DNA of 30,620 bases, from assembly GCA_000818945.1 (NCBI GenBank), contig KN805384.1, positions 119,777-150,396 of the forward strand, in the 5' to 3' direction. A model generated the notes under the pieces. The model searched no databases. It saw only the letters and a list, made by a program, of their open reading frames with translations, and was not told the origin of the DNA. This DNA is from Schizochytrium sp. CCTCC M209059. Lineage: Eukaryota; Sar; Bigyra; Thraustochytrida; Thraustochytriidae. Every line of letters begins with the position of its first letter. The stretch's first letter is position 1. Position numbers and translations under genes: made by a program. Below, in pieces: positions 1 to 8,191 of this stretch.

Positions 1-1230
1 CCCCCCCCAACATTACGCCGTGCTAGAGCGCACTCGAAACGAGGTTGGCTGGCTGTTCGTTGTGATTGATCGAGCCAAGGGTCATCTTGCTTAGAGGGCA
101 GAAGCATGGTCTAGCAAGCATGAAGTGCGCCGGCCGGCAAGGCGTAGCGGGCAAAGGTTAGCGCAAAAAGTTGCCTTTCAGGACCGGCGACGCTCTTTGA
201 TTCGAAAGATGCGACGGAACGCGACGCGACGCATGCTGTAGCAACGTGTATGCTTATTTGGTTGAATAAACCAATGCTAAAGAGAGAAAGAAGGAAGGCT
301 ACACACGATACAACGAAGAGGAGAGCCCGTCCGAGGAAAGGGACGGTTTCGCGCGGGACGCTTTTCATTCTCGGCCCAAGCACTGACTTTGGGTTTCTTC
401 ATGCCGTTGAGCATGAATGGCTGGCTGCAGAGCCAAGCGGCCGCTCACTACCTCTGTGCTCTAGGACAAAGTTTCGGCATCCTGATCGCAACGCCAATTG
501 CCGGCCATCAGCGCGGCCGCAAGTTGACTAACAAGCACGCCGACGTTGGTCTCGCATAAATTTGTCGGATGGCCAAAGTACTCGCTTTTGAACGAGTCAT
601 CGCCGACGCCACTCACGCGGACGCAGATTTGCCTTGTTGACCCCCTTGCTTCATATCACAGCTTTTATAGGGCAAAAGGTCAGCGCTGTCGCCGCGTCAG
701 TGCTGTCCGTCCCGACTTGGCTTAGGCTATTTGCCTATCGCTCGCAGGTCTGTCGCAGCCTGAGCTGCCAGCCAACGAGCCACCAGGCTTCCATCTACTG
801 CGTGCATGTATGCATGCATGCGTGCGTGCACGGCCAGCAGTCGGATGGATCCTGGGGCCGCGGCCGCCTTCCTCCCCGGCAGCATCCCGCGCGCGAGACG
901 GCGCGGCGCATTGCTGGTATGAGCCTGCCTGCCTGTCTACCTGCCTGTCTACCGCAATGGGCGGCTTTGCTTGCCCGGCGGCCGTCGGAGCCGTCCCAGG
1001 GCGCCGGCTCCGCGCCGGTGGAGGAAGGCGTCTACAGTGTGGGAGGCTTCTTCCACTTCGAGCCTCCGCTGTGCGATCGCCCCAAAGTATCATCGCGAAA
1101 AAGAATTTTTTTTTTAAAAATGAAGGGAAAAAGGAATTGGCGGAGCCAGGCCGAGCTCGCCGATCAGGGGCAGGAGCGCGCGCGCGCCGAGAGCGAGCTC
1201 GGCGAGCACGCGTCGGCCCGCTGACTGGCG

Positions 1231-1308
1231 GCTTTGCTTGCTTATTTGCTTGATTGCTTGCTTGCTTGCTTGCTGGACGGATGGATAAATGGATGGATTG
1301 ATGGATAG
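1231..1308. repeat. (GCTT)n followed by (GGAT)n microsatellites
   Basis: An imperfect GCTT array (1231-1273) is followed directly by an imperfect GGAT array (1278-1308). A very similar GGAT segment with the same 'gacggatggataaatggatg' core recurs near 20809, upstream of the desaturase. Confidence 0.85.
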
Positions 1309-1719
1309 TTGGCCGCCATGCCGCCGCGCCGAAGCGGCGGTGGCGAGGTCGCGCAGGCGCCCTGCCCCACCCCGCCTCGCGGCTGTATGCCGGTGTTTTA
1401 CATACGGAGGGAAAAGACGAGCCAGCAGGAGAGGGCGAGCGACGCGTGGCGGAGGCGCCGGCGGCAGGATTGCGGCGGCTGGCTGCATGCCCGGCCGCCG
1501 TGCGTTGCCCGTGCTCGCTCGGTAAGGCATACAGACAGGCAGGCGGGCTGCTTGAGCTTGACGGACAGACAGCCGGCAAGAAGGGGTTGAAAGGGGGAGG
1601 AGCCTCGCCTTCTCACGGCTTCTGTGGAGCGGGGAAAAAGACACGCGATAGAACGAAAGAAAGGAATGCGCGCGAGAGAGAAAGACAGAGAGAGTGAGCG
1701 GCACGCACACGCGCGGCGA

Positions 1720-1790
1720 AAGCAGCAGCAGCAGCAGCAGCAGCAGCATCATCGGCAGCAGCATCGGCTGCAGCAGCAGCAGCAGCAGCC
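1720..1790. repeat. Interrupted CAG/GCA triplet array
   Basis: About 20 AGC/CAG triplets, interrupted by CAT and CGG triplets around 1748-1770. I cannot tie it to a recognisable protein. In one frame it would encode poly-Gln, but the flanking frame has no gene-like character. Confidence 0.85.
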
Positions 1791-1869
1791 AGCGGGCACG
1801 ACGCGCCGAGAGGCCGTAAAGGTGAGGCGGGGGCACCTCCACTCCGGGCCGAGACCGGCCGCTTGGGCC

Positions 1870-2012
1870 GACCGACCGAGCAATCGACCGACCGACCGAC
1901 CGACTGACTCAGCTCGGCTCGGCTCGACTCGGCTCGGCTCGACCCTACTTAACTCGGCTCGACTCGACACGACACGACACAACACGACACGACACGACTT
2001 GGCTCGACTCGA
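1870..2012. repeat. GACC tetramer and CTCGG/CGACA pentamer arrays
   Basis: GACC repeats (about 1870-1907) lead into alternating GGCTC/GACTC pentamers, then CGACA pentamers (about 1908-2012). The pentamers appear to mutate into one another, with CTCGG, CTCGA and CGACA blocks. Confidence 0.8.
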
Positions 2013-2055
2013 GCCACTCGGTCGACGGAGCGGAGCCAATGGAGGGCACCACCCC

Positions 2056-2099
2056 GGCTCATGAATCGATCGATCGATCGATCGATCGATCCATGAGCC
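2056..2099. repeat. 44-bp near-perfect palindrome around (ATCG)n
   Basis: The 8-bp arms GGCTCATG (2056-2063) and CATGAGCC (2092-2099) are exact reverse complements. They flank a self-complementary ATCG array. Pairing about the centre at 2077.5, only 2064/2091 mismatches. It could extrude as a cruciform or fold as a hairpin if transcribed. Confidence 0.85.
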
Positions 2100-2562
2100 A
2101 TCGCGGCCTTTGAGCAGTTTTTTTTTTTCTGCGGCCGATTTTGTTCGTTTGTTTGTTTGCTCTGCTTTCTACGACTATACGTGCCATGCTTGCTGTTTGT
2201 TGCTCGAGCGGATCAATCGCCGCGACCCGATCTTTTCCTTTTTAATTCTTCTTTTTTAAAAATTCTTTTTTCTTCTACTTTTTAAAAATTCTTTTTCTTT
2301 CTTTTTTTGTTAGTTTGCACTGCCCCGCCCTGCCGCCCCCACCGAGCTTTGGGGGAAGAAGCGTCGTATACGCTCGTCTCGTCTCGTCTCGGCTCGTCGC
2401 GTCTCGTCCCGTCCCGGCTAGCGGGAAGCTTGCAAGCTTGCAAGCTAGCGAGGCGGCAGCGCACGGGAAGGCAAACCCGCAATCAAGACACCAAACACGC
2501 TCTCGCCGCGGCAAGCAGAACCTAGCCGAGAAACCTTATTCAAGAAGATACACAAGAGCAAG

Positions 2563-2796
2563 ATGACCACCACCGGGAGCAGCTGCTGTGGCGCCAGAGG
2601 ACTCGTCGTCAGCACTGGCTACGACGAAGATGCCGTTGCGCGCACCGCCGGCGACCTTGTGCGTGTGCCGCGGGTCGCGGACTGCGAGCGCAGATCCCGG
2701 CCGCGGCCTTGGCGCCCGCGGACCAGGGCCATGCAGGAGCTTCCCATGCCGTCCGACAGCGTGCTTGCGGAGGCGCGCAGTCGCGCCAATCTGTGA
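2563..2796 (+). CDS. Hypothetical 77-residue protein
   Basis: I do not recognise this protein. The open frame starts with ATG in a favourable context (AAG before ATG, then ACC codons) and ends at TGA 2794-2796. Codon third positions are strongly G/C-rich, as in the confident genes here. The base composition drops to AT-richer DNA just after the stop, as expected at a gene's 3' edge. The protein is Arg/Ala/Ser-rich with a Cys pair near residues 8-9 and no signal peptide or membrane segment. An overlapping frame (2588-2833) is also open, so the choice of frame is not certain. It could also be one exon of something longer. Confidence 0.4.
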   Translation: MTTTGSSCCGARGLVVSTGYDEDAVARTAGDLVRVPRVADCERRSRPRPWRPRTRAMQELPMPSDSVLAEARSRANL

Positions 2797-3971
2797 ACTG
2801 TCAACAGTCTCTCATATGAAACGCATGGCTTGACCTGGGAGGGAGAGCCTATCGAGTCATGTGAGGTGATGGAGACACGCAACCGTGCGGTTCCATAGTA
2901 CATACATCACATCACATTCTTGTAAACAAGGCTACCGCTCTTGTAAAGCAAGCAACACACAAACAAGGCAACGCATACAAAACACACACGCACACAGACA
3001 CCCAAGCAATGGCAAAGGGACGCTTCAGAATACACGCATGACTACTAAAGAGCGAAAAAAAAGTCCTTCGAAGAAGGCTGCATAGTTTTCCGCCACGTCG
3101 CGAAAAGTTCTCCCATTTGTTTGAATGCAATGAGTGTCATTCTTCATACGCACATCCTTCACTACTGAATATTTCATCTTTCAGAGTTTCGACACAGAAG
3201 CTTGCCAGGCAGCATAGCCACGAAGAATCCAATCTGTTCTCTTTACAATCCAACATAATTCACTTCACCTGTTTTCTACTTTTTTACCTTTCATGATACA
3301 TGCAGTTCAGACTCAGCCTCGATGTTTCTTAGTACATGGCGCCTTGCCTCCACGCTATTGTCTATGTTTCATTCTTCTAGATAAACAAGGAGAAAGGAGG
3401 GCAAAATATCGACGAAGATAAGATAAGATGGAGGAAATGTTTCTTTGATATTTTTTCTCTCAGCAAAGCAGCGCAAGGATGGAAGCTTTTGCTCCAAGCT
3501 TTAATGTCGAAGCTTGCCAGTCAGGTGGGCGGCTTGGAAGGAGTCGCTTCAGCTGTTCATGATTCAATGACTTGCACTCTGATCCATCCCCCCCCCAACC
3601 AGTTTGATATATTGCTGGACATGAGAAAATATAATTGGTAAAAGGTGATTAAACGTAAGAGCAAAAGTGATCTACGTTTATCAAACGAAGACTCTAGTAC
3701 TGCTCCGGGTCTCGACGCCAAGGCTTTTAATCGTTAATTAAGTCATTCAGAATTTACTGTCAAGGGCCTATGTTCTTCTCCTCCTACCCCCAAATTAGGT
3801 TCAGCACTCAACAGAATATCCTCTATGCTGTTTGAGAATGCATGAAGCAAGAAAAAGAGCAAAAGCTATGCGGGCAAGATACATGACTTTCGGGGACTAG
3901 GCGCTATGAGGTAGATGGCAACATAAAAGAAAAAAGCGTGTATGCATGCATCCCCTATCGTCTACGGTGGT
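2797..3971. other. AT-richer intergenic region
   Basis: About 1.2 kb with no gene-like open frame. It is less GC-rich than its surroundings, with CA-rich stretches near 2955-3000. It probably holds the 3' ends of the flanking genes (the + gene ending at 2796 and the - gene ending at 3972). Confidence 0.6.
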
Positions 3972-5303
3972 CTACACGAGCTTGGCAAAGGAGTGGAGTC
4001 GGGCCTGGCCCGTATTAAAAACAAGCCAACGCTTGCCCCCGTGGCCCGAAGCCGAGGTGACCGACATGCGTGCAGCATTGGCCCCAGCCGGAAGCGAAGG
4101 GGGCACAGAGTTGACGTCCACGCACCGCTCGTGGGGGCCAAGAGCAAGGTCAAAGCAGACCAAGTACAGGCCGCTGGCTCGCGTGAGTATAGAAGTCTTT
4201 TTGTGATGCTCGAGAGCGAGCGAAGCACTGTCGAAGAAAGATACAGCGCCAGCCTCAAGACCAACGCACGAAACGGCACTGGCACGAGGCGGCTGCGCAC
4301 CGCGCCGCAGGAGGCTCACCATTGCACTGGCTGGCCGAACAGCAAAGGCGACGTGAGTCGGGCCGGATTCAGCCCACATTTGGTGGGCCGCCGCGCGCAG
4401 AGGCTTCTTCACCACAAACGCATCGCCCAGCTCAACCTCGTCCGCAACACCTTGCCAGTGTCCAGCCAGATCACACTCGTTGCTGTCCAAGGTCGTCTCT
4501 TCAACCTGGAGGGGAGCAAGGACTTCATTTTCGACCTCTTCGAGACTGCCCTCCGTGCGGGCTATGATGGCGTCGACGTCTCGAAGGTTGTCGAGACGCC
4601 AAGTGGCCTCAAAGCGTTGCGAAAAGGCATTAATCGTATGCAGTGTAAGATCCTCATTCGTGCACGCAATGAGTTCGTGAAAGCGACAGCGCATGAGATC
4701 CAGAAATCTTGTGCGATTTGCTTCGGGCAGGTCGGCTTTCTGAGCGGTCTGGCTTAGCGTAACGCGAATGCGGGAGAGAATGCCAAGCGCCTCATCCAGT
4801 ACTGCATCAGAAACCGACTGGATGCTCATTTTCGACAAGTTCAACTTGAGGCTCGCAGCAGCAAGCGCAAGAGTCTCGCGCGTACCAATGTCTTGTGCGA
4901 GTCTCGCAAGAGGAGTTCTTGCGAGCTCGTGCGTCGCGCCGCCGGCGCGTGAGCGACGCACAATTTGCCGCACACGCTTTCTCTTTTTGCGCTTGGAAAT
5001 CGATCTCGAGTGCTCTGCTTCATCATTTTCGCTGGCGTCCTCCATGGCCGGGTTCTCGCTCGCGGCCTCGCTCTCGCTTTCGCCGCTGCTCGTTGCGCTT
5101 TCCGCCGCCAGCTCGCTGCAGATCTGCAAAAGACGCTTTTTGAGCTCTTTCTTGGTCAAATTCATCTCCACGTCTTTGGGCATGGCCTTTTGGGCGATCT
5201 CCGGTAGCTGTCCCAGCTTGATGCTCTGCATCTGGCCCGGGTCGCTCGCGAGCGCGCGCAGCGCCGCGTCCACGTGCTTGAGCATTTCGCGTTCGGAGTT
5301 CAT
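3972..5303 (-). CDS. Unrecognised protein, probably nuclear
   Basis: This is a 443-residue uninterrupted frame. I chose the ATG at 5303 because the frame upstream of it is Arg/Gly-rich low complexity without conserved character, and the codons become gene-like from MNSEREM onward. The N-terminal 65 residues look helical and compact. They are followed by an acidic Ser/Glu-rich linker (about 68-100) and a strongly basic cluster (about 104-119, KRKKRKR and RRSR), which could be a nuclear localisation signal. The rest alternates helical segments with a C-terminal part rich in short hydrophobic strands (for example GLYLVCFDLAL). No family is recognised. It is divergent from the PH-domain gene, with about 0.9 kb between start codons. 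Confidence 0.75.
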   Translation of the reverse strand: MNSEREMLKHVDAALRALASDPGQMQSIKLGQLPEIAQKAMPKDVEMNLTKKELKKRLLQICSELAAESATSSGESESEAASENPAMEDASENDEAEHSRSISKRKKRKRVRQIVRRSRAGGATHELARTPLARLAQDIGTRETLALAAASLKLNLSKMSIQSVSDAVLDEALGILSRIRVTLSQTAQKADLPEANRTRFLDLMRCRFHELIACTNEDLTLHTINAFSQRFEATWRLDNLRDVDAIIARTEGSLEEVENEVLAPLQVEETTLDSNECDLAGHWQGVADEVELGDAFVVKKPLRAAAHQMWAESGPTHVAFAVRPASAMVSLLRRGAQPPRASAVSCVGLEAGAVSFFDSASLALEHHKKTSILTRASGLYLVCFDLALGPHERCVDVNSVPPSLPAGANAARMSVTSASGHGGKRWLVFNTGQARLHSFAKLV

Positions 5304-6214
5304 CCTTAGTCCCAGATCCTTCGTTTCCTCGCCTCTTGTCGTATCGTCTGGTCTACGTTTCCTTCCCTGCGTCTTCCTGCGTTCTCCTGCGTCTCCCTCC
5401 CTCCCTCCCCTCGCTCCCTCGCTGCCCGCCCTGCGCGCGCGTCCACGCCTCCGTCGCTCTAGTGGCCGCGCCCTTCGACTACCCACCCACCTAGGTTTGC
5501 TTCGCTGCCGCGGTTCGATCGATGGTCGTTAGGTCACAGCTCAGCCTGAGGACGGTCTGAACGAAACGAGAAATAAAAAATAAACTTGAAAGAAAAATGG
5601 TGAGTTCCGTACGCGTTCTGCAGTAGTTCCGCGGGCAGGAAGGCAGAGGTGTGCGCGTCTGAAAGAGCAGAAGGCGCGTGTGTCCAGGGCCGCCCTGCAG
5701 AGCAGAGCAGAGCAGAGCAGAGCAGAGCAGAGTACGATCGAACGAAGGTCCGTGTGCGCGGAGACCGCCGGGCGAGCGAGCGCGCGAAGTACGCGCGCAG
5801 ACACGCGGGCAGGGAGGGAGGGACGCGGTCGCTCGCGGGCTCCGGACGGGCGGCGCGTGGACGGCGGACGGCGTCGTTCGAGGAGCAGGCGATTCGCACG
5901 CACTGGGCTGGTGCACGCGCTACGACGTGCACGCGCCGACCTGCACAACGAACGAGCGAGCGACGAAGCGGGACGAAGCGCGGGCGCACGCGCGCAGTAG
6001 CGAGCTGCGCAGGGCAAAGCGATTGTGCAGGTGTAGGTAAGCAAGCTTGAGAGCTCGACCGAGCTGCACAAACTCATACGCGTACGCCAGCACGCGAAGT
6101 CAGTCGTTTGTGGGCGGTCAAGGCTTTCAACACGAACGCCGAGGAGGCACGAGAGAAAAGACGAGCTTTTTGCAAGGCCGGTGGCCACGTGAACGCCACC
6201 ACGAAAACGACACC
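5304..6214. promoter_or_regulatory. Divergent intergenic region (shared promoter region)
   Basis: These 911 bp separate two divergently oriented start codons (5303 minus, 6215 plus) and so should hold both promoters. Features seen are a pyrimidine-rich stretch near 5390-5430 (top strand), AT-rich DNA near 5565-5600 and an AGAGC pentamer array at 5696-5733. No TATA box can be assigned. GC-rich open frames here are low complexity and not credible genes. Confidence 0.5.
5696..5733. repeat. (AGAGC)n pentamer array
   Basis: About seven perfect AGAGC units in the divergent intergenic region between the genes starting at 5303 and 6215. Confidence 0.85.
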
Positions 6215-6961
6215 ATGGCGATCATCATGATTCAGGGGTACCTGAAGAAGCGGGCAATGCAAAGTGGTAAGAACTGGAAACGTCGCTACTTTATGCTTAC
6301 GACCGATGGCGAGTTGCAGTTCTGCGAGAAAAAGGGCTCGCCCATCAGGGGATCCATCCAGATCACCAAGCACACGAGCATCAGTGTGCTTCGTGAGCTT
6401 GGCGAAGAAGGCGGAATCTGCATCACCGGACCCGACCACGAACCCATGTATCTTCAGGCCGAGAGCCAGGAAGTCGCCGAGGGCTGGATTCAGGCCATGG
6501 AAGTGATCAAGGCCGGTGGGTCGAACCAGCTGAAAGCCCATGGCCGCGAACACAAACAAGGCGAGGACCTTCGTGCTTTTGTCAAACGCGACGTCTTTGG
6601 CACAGGCAGTCGTGCGCGCAAGGATACCTTGGAGAGGCGCCTTCGTGGCACACGGAAAGGAGCCAAAGTAGAATCGTATGACGGTGCTACCGAGGAAGAG
6701 GACGCCGAAGACGACATGGTTGCAAGCGAAATGGAGGATTACCCAGACGAGCTTGACGGCACGGATAACGAAGTGGAGGACGATGATGCAGATAATGCCG
6801 TTGATGACGGCGCCGACGAAGATGTCGAAGGCTACATTATGCGCATTGGAAAGAAGGACTACTTTGTCGACGCAGTGAACTGGAACTACTACAAGGACCG
6901 CTCCGCCTTTCAAAATGGCAAGAAGCCCCTTGGCCGCGCCGTCTTGTCCAACCTTGTGTAA
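6215..6961 (+). CDS. PH-domain protein with acidic C-terminal region
   Basis: A 248-residue protein starting at an ATG in a strong context (CACC before ATGG). Residues about 5-103 form a pleckstrin homology domain. It opens with IQGYLKKRAMQSGKNWKRRYF, continues through the strand LQFCEKKGSP, and closes with the C-terminal helix containing the near-invariant Trp (VAEGWIQAMEVIK). The basic residues in the first loop (KK, K, K, RR) are of the kind that bind phosphoinositides, so membrane recruitment is likely. Residues about 160-225 are highly acidic (Glu/Asp runs). The last about 40 residues (DYFVDAVNWNYYKDRSAF) form a small conserved-looking module I cannot name. No catalytic domain is present, so an adaptor or targeting role is inferred. 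TMEM42-like gene follows 425 bp downstream on the same strand. Confidence 0.85.
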   Translation: MAIIMIQGYLKKRAMQSGKNWKRRYFMLTTDGELQFCEKKGSPIRGSIQITKHTSISVLRELGEEGGICITGPDHEPMYLQAESQEVAEGWIQAMEVIKAGGSNQLKAHGREHKQGEDLRAFVKRDVFGTGSRARKDTLERRLRGTRKGAKVESYDGATEEEDAEDDMVASEMEDYPDELDGTDNEVEDDDADNAVDDGADEDVEGYIMRIGKKDYFVDAVNWNYYKDRSAFQNGKKPLGRAVLSNLV

Positions 6962-7385
6962 ACCTTGGTTTCAATAGCAACCATTTTCCCCTTGTTCTTT
7001 TACATTTTCTTTTGTTCTTTTACTTTTTGGTTTCGAGTATACGTGGGTGCGCAGGACTCGTATCTCGCTCTGCAGGAGGAGAACAAAGCGGTCGGTATTG
7101 CGTGGGCGAATTTGCGACGAGTTTTGCTTGCTAAACCTACCTACCCTCAAGGATCAAGCGAGATTTGCAAATAAAAAGTTACGTCGGGAGACTCTTTTTC
7201 AAGACCAATTTGAACCAGCAGTCAGCATGCTTCCTTGACCGTGTTCCTGTCCTCAATTGGCTCTCTCTCCTCCACAACTCAAGAGCGTGAGGACTCTTGA
7301 TGTTGTCATATTTTTTACCAATTATTTTTCCGGATTTTTCAATTTCATCTCAGCGAAGATCAAATCAATCAAAAGAACAAACATT

Positions 7386-7921
7386 ATGCGCGAGGCTGTT
7401 GCCTCTGGGCTGTGCGCGGCGGTGGCGGCAGCAGCCGGCAAGGTCGGTTTGGGGAGATAAACAGGGCAAGGCGAGGAGAAACGACAAAAAGTCCTCTGGC
7501 TCTTTGCTTCAAAAACTGACGAGAACAGCGGTGACCTTGAGTGGAGCAGGTCGCTTTTGGAGAAGATGCCGAAGTCGTGAGCGAGTTGCTGCTCAAGACT
7601 CTCGTCGATTCCTCGACAACAACAGCAATAAACGTACAAACAACATGGGTGGTTCGCGCGGCCTTTGCGGCTACCATGCTAGGTCTTAATGGTGCCATGA
7701 TCTCGCTCTATGTGCAAGCGCTTTCGCGATCCGGAACACTTGTTGGCACAGTGACGAACACTGCAGTCAATGTGCTCGCATCTTCAGCTCTTGGCCAGCT
7801 CTTATTCGGAGAGCAGGTCGGGTCTACGTGGCTTGCCGGCGCAATCATTACAGTCGTTGGCATCGCCTGCATCCAGCGAGCCGTGGTCGCGGAAGATGCT
7901 GCAAAGGAAAAGATGGAATGA
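7386..7921 (+). CDS. TMEM42/EamA-type small membrane protein (two exons)
   Basis: The model joins exon 1 (7386-7442) to exon 2 (7550-7921), removing a 107-bp GT-AG intron in phase 0 and giving 142 residues. Exon 1 supplies MREAVASGLCAAVAAAAGK, a first membrane helix. Exon 2 continues with VAFGED, then helices at about WVVRAAFAATMLGLNGAMIS, TVTNTAVNVLASSALGQLLF and LAGAIITVVGIACI. The pattern, single-motif length and GE/GEQ turn before the last helix match TMEM42 and half-size EamA (drug/metabolite transporter) proteins. These are small endomembrane proteins of unclear substrate. Without splicing, exon 2 has no ATG before residue 46 of the model and exon 1 stops soon after the donor, so the intron is well supported though unproven. 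Confidence 0.75.
7443..7549 (+). other. Predicted spliceosomal intron in the TMEM42-like gene
   Basis: 107 bp, starting GTCGGT after AAG and ending GGAGCAG before GTCGCT. It contains an in-frame stop, and removing it joins two halves of one membrane protein in phase 0. It is the only intron I can place with confidence in the window. Confidence 0.7.
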
Positions 7922-8087
7922 TGTCCTCATAAATCTAGCTGAGGCGACGCGACGCGGTAACGTCCGAATCCCCTTTTGTAAAAATTAGTTCTCTCAAGCA
8001 GTTGATGTTGAAATTCTACATGCAGGTATAGCTACGATTCAAGAGCATGGACTTGTAACGACTCACCATCGCTTGGTCCCAATCCGT

Positions 8088-8132
8088 CTTCTTCTTCTTC
8101 TTTTCTTCTTCTTCTTCTTCTTCTTCTTCTTC
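8088..8132. repeat. (TTC)n triplet array between convergent genes
   Basis: An interrupted CTT/TTC array in the 270-bp spacer between two convergent stop codons (7921 and 8192). It may lie in either or both 3' untranslated regions. Confidence 0.85.
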
Positions 8133-8191
8133 ATTTTTTTTGGTCAAAGTCCTTTCTTTGCGTTGTCCTCTTGTTCCAAAATGGACCCAGA

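Larger units (their letters stand above)
1..2562. other. Gene-poor, microsatellite-rich region
   Basis: I see no convincing protein-coding gene here. Open frames exist on both strands, but they are low in complexity, rich in Arg/Ala/Pro or Cys, and overlap one another, as expected of GC-rich repetitive DNA. The stretch carries tetramer, pentamer and CAG arrays (listed separately), a palindrome at 2056-2099, and T-rich tracts around 2120 and 2235-2310. It probably contains the promoter and 5' leader of the small gene at 2563. Confidence 0.6.

Noticed and set aside
722..2064. Long overlapping open frames on both strands (up to 285 codons)
   Set aside because: They are Arg/Ala/Pro/Gln/Leu-rich, driven by GC content and by CAG, CTCGG and GACC arrays. 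Several use non-ATG starts, and none shows a domain or steady codon bias.
5510..5530. GGTTCGATC, reminiscent of a tRNA T-arm
   Set aside because: No matching T-stem, anticodon arm or A/B-box spacing could be assembled around it.
3942..5532. Plus-strand frames of 271 and 254 codons opposite the 3972-5303 gene
   Set aside because: They are shadow frames of the minus-strand gene, with a Ser/Ala/Leu-rich composition typical of antisense translation.
6074..6913. 279-codon minus-strand frame opposite the PH-domain gene
   Set aside because: It mirrors the real gene's codon pattern, with no domain of its own. The plus strand encodes a clear PH domain.
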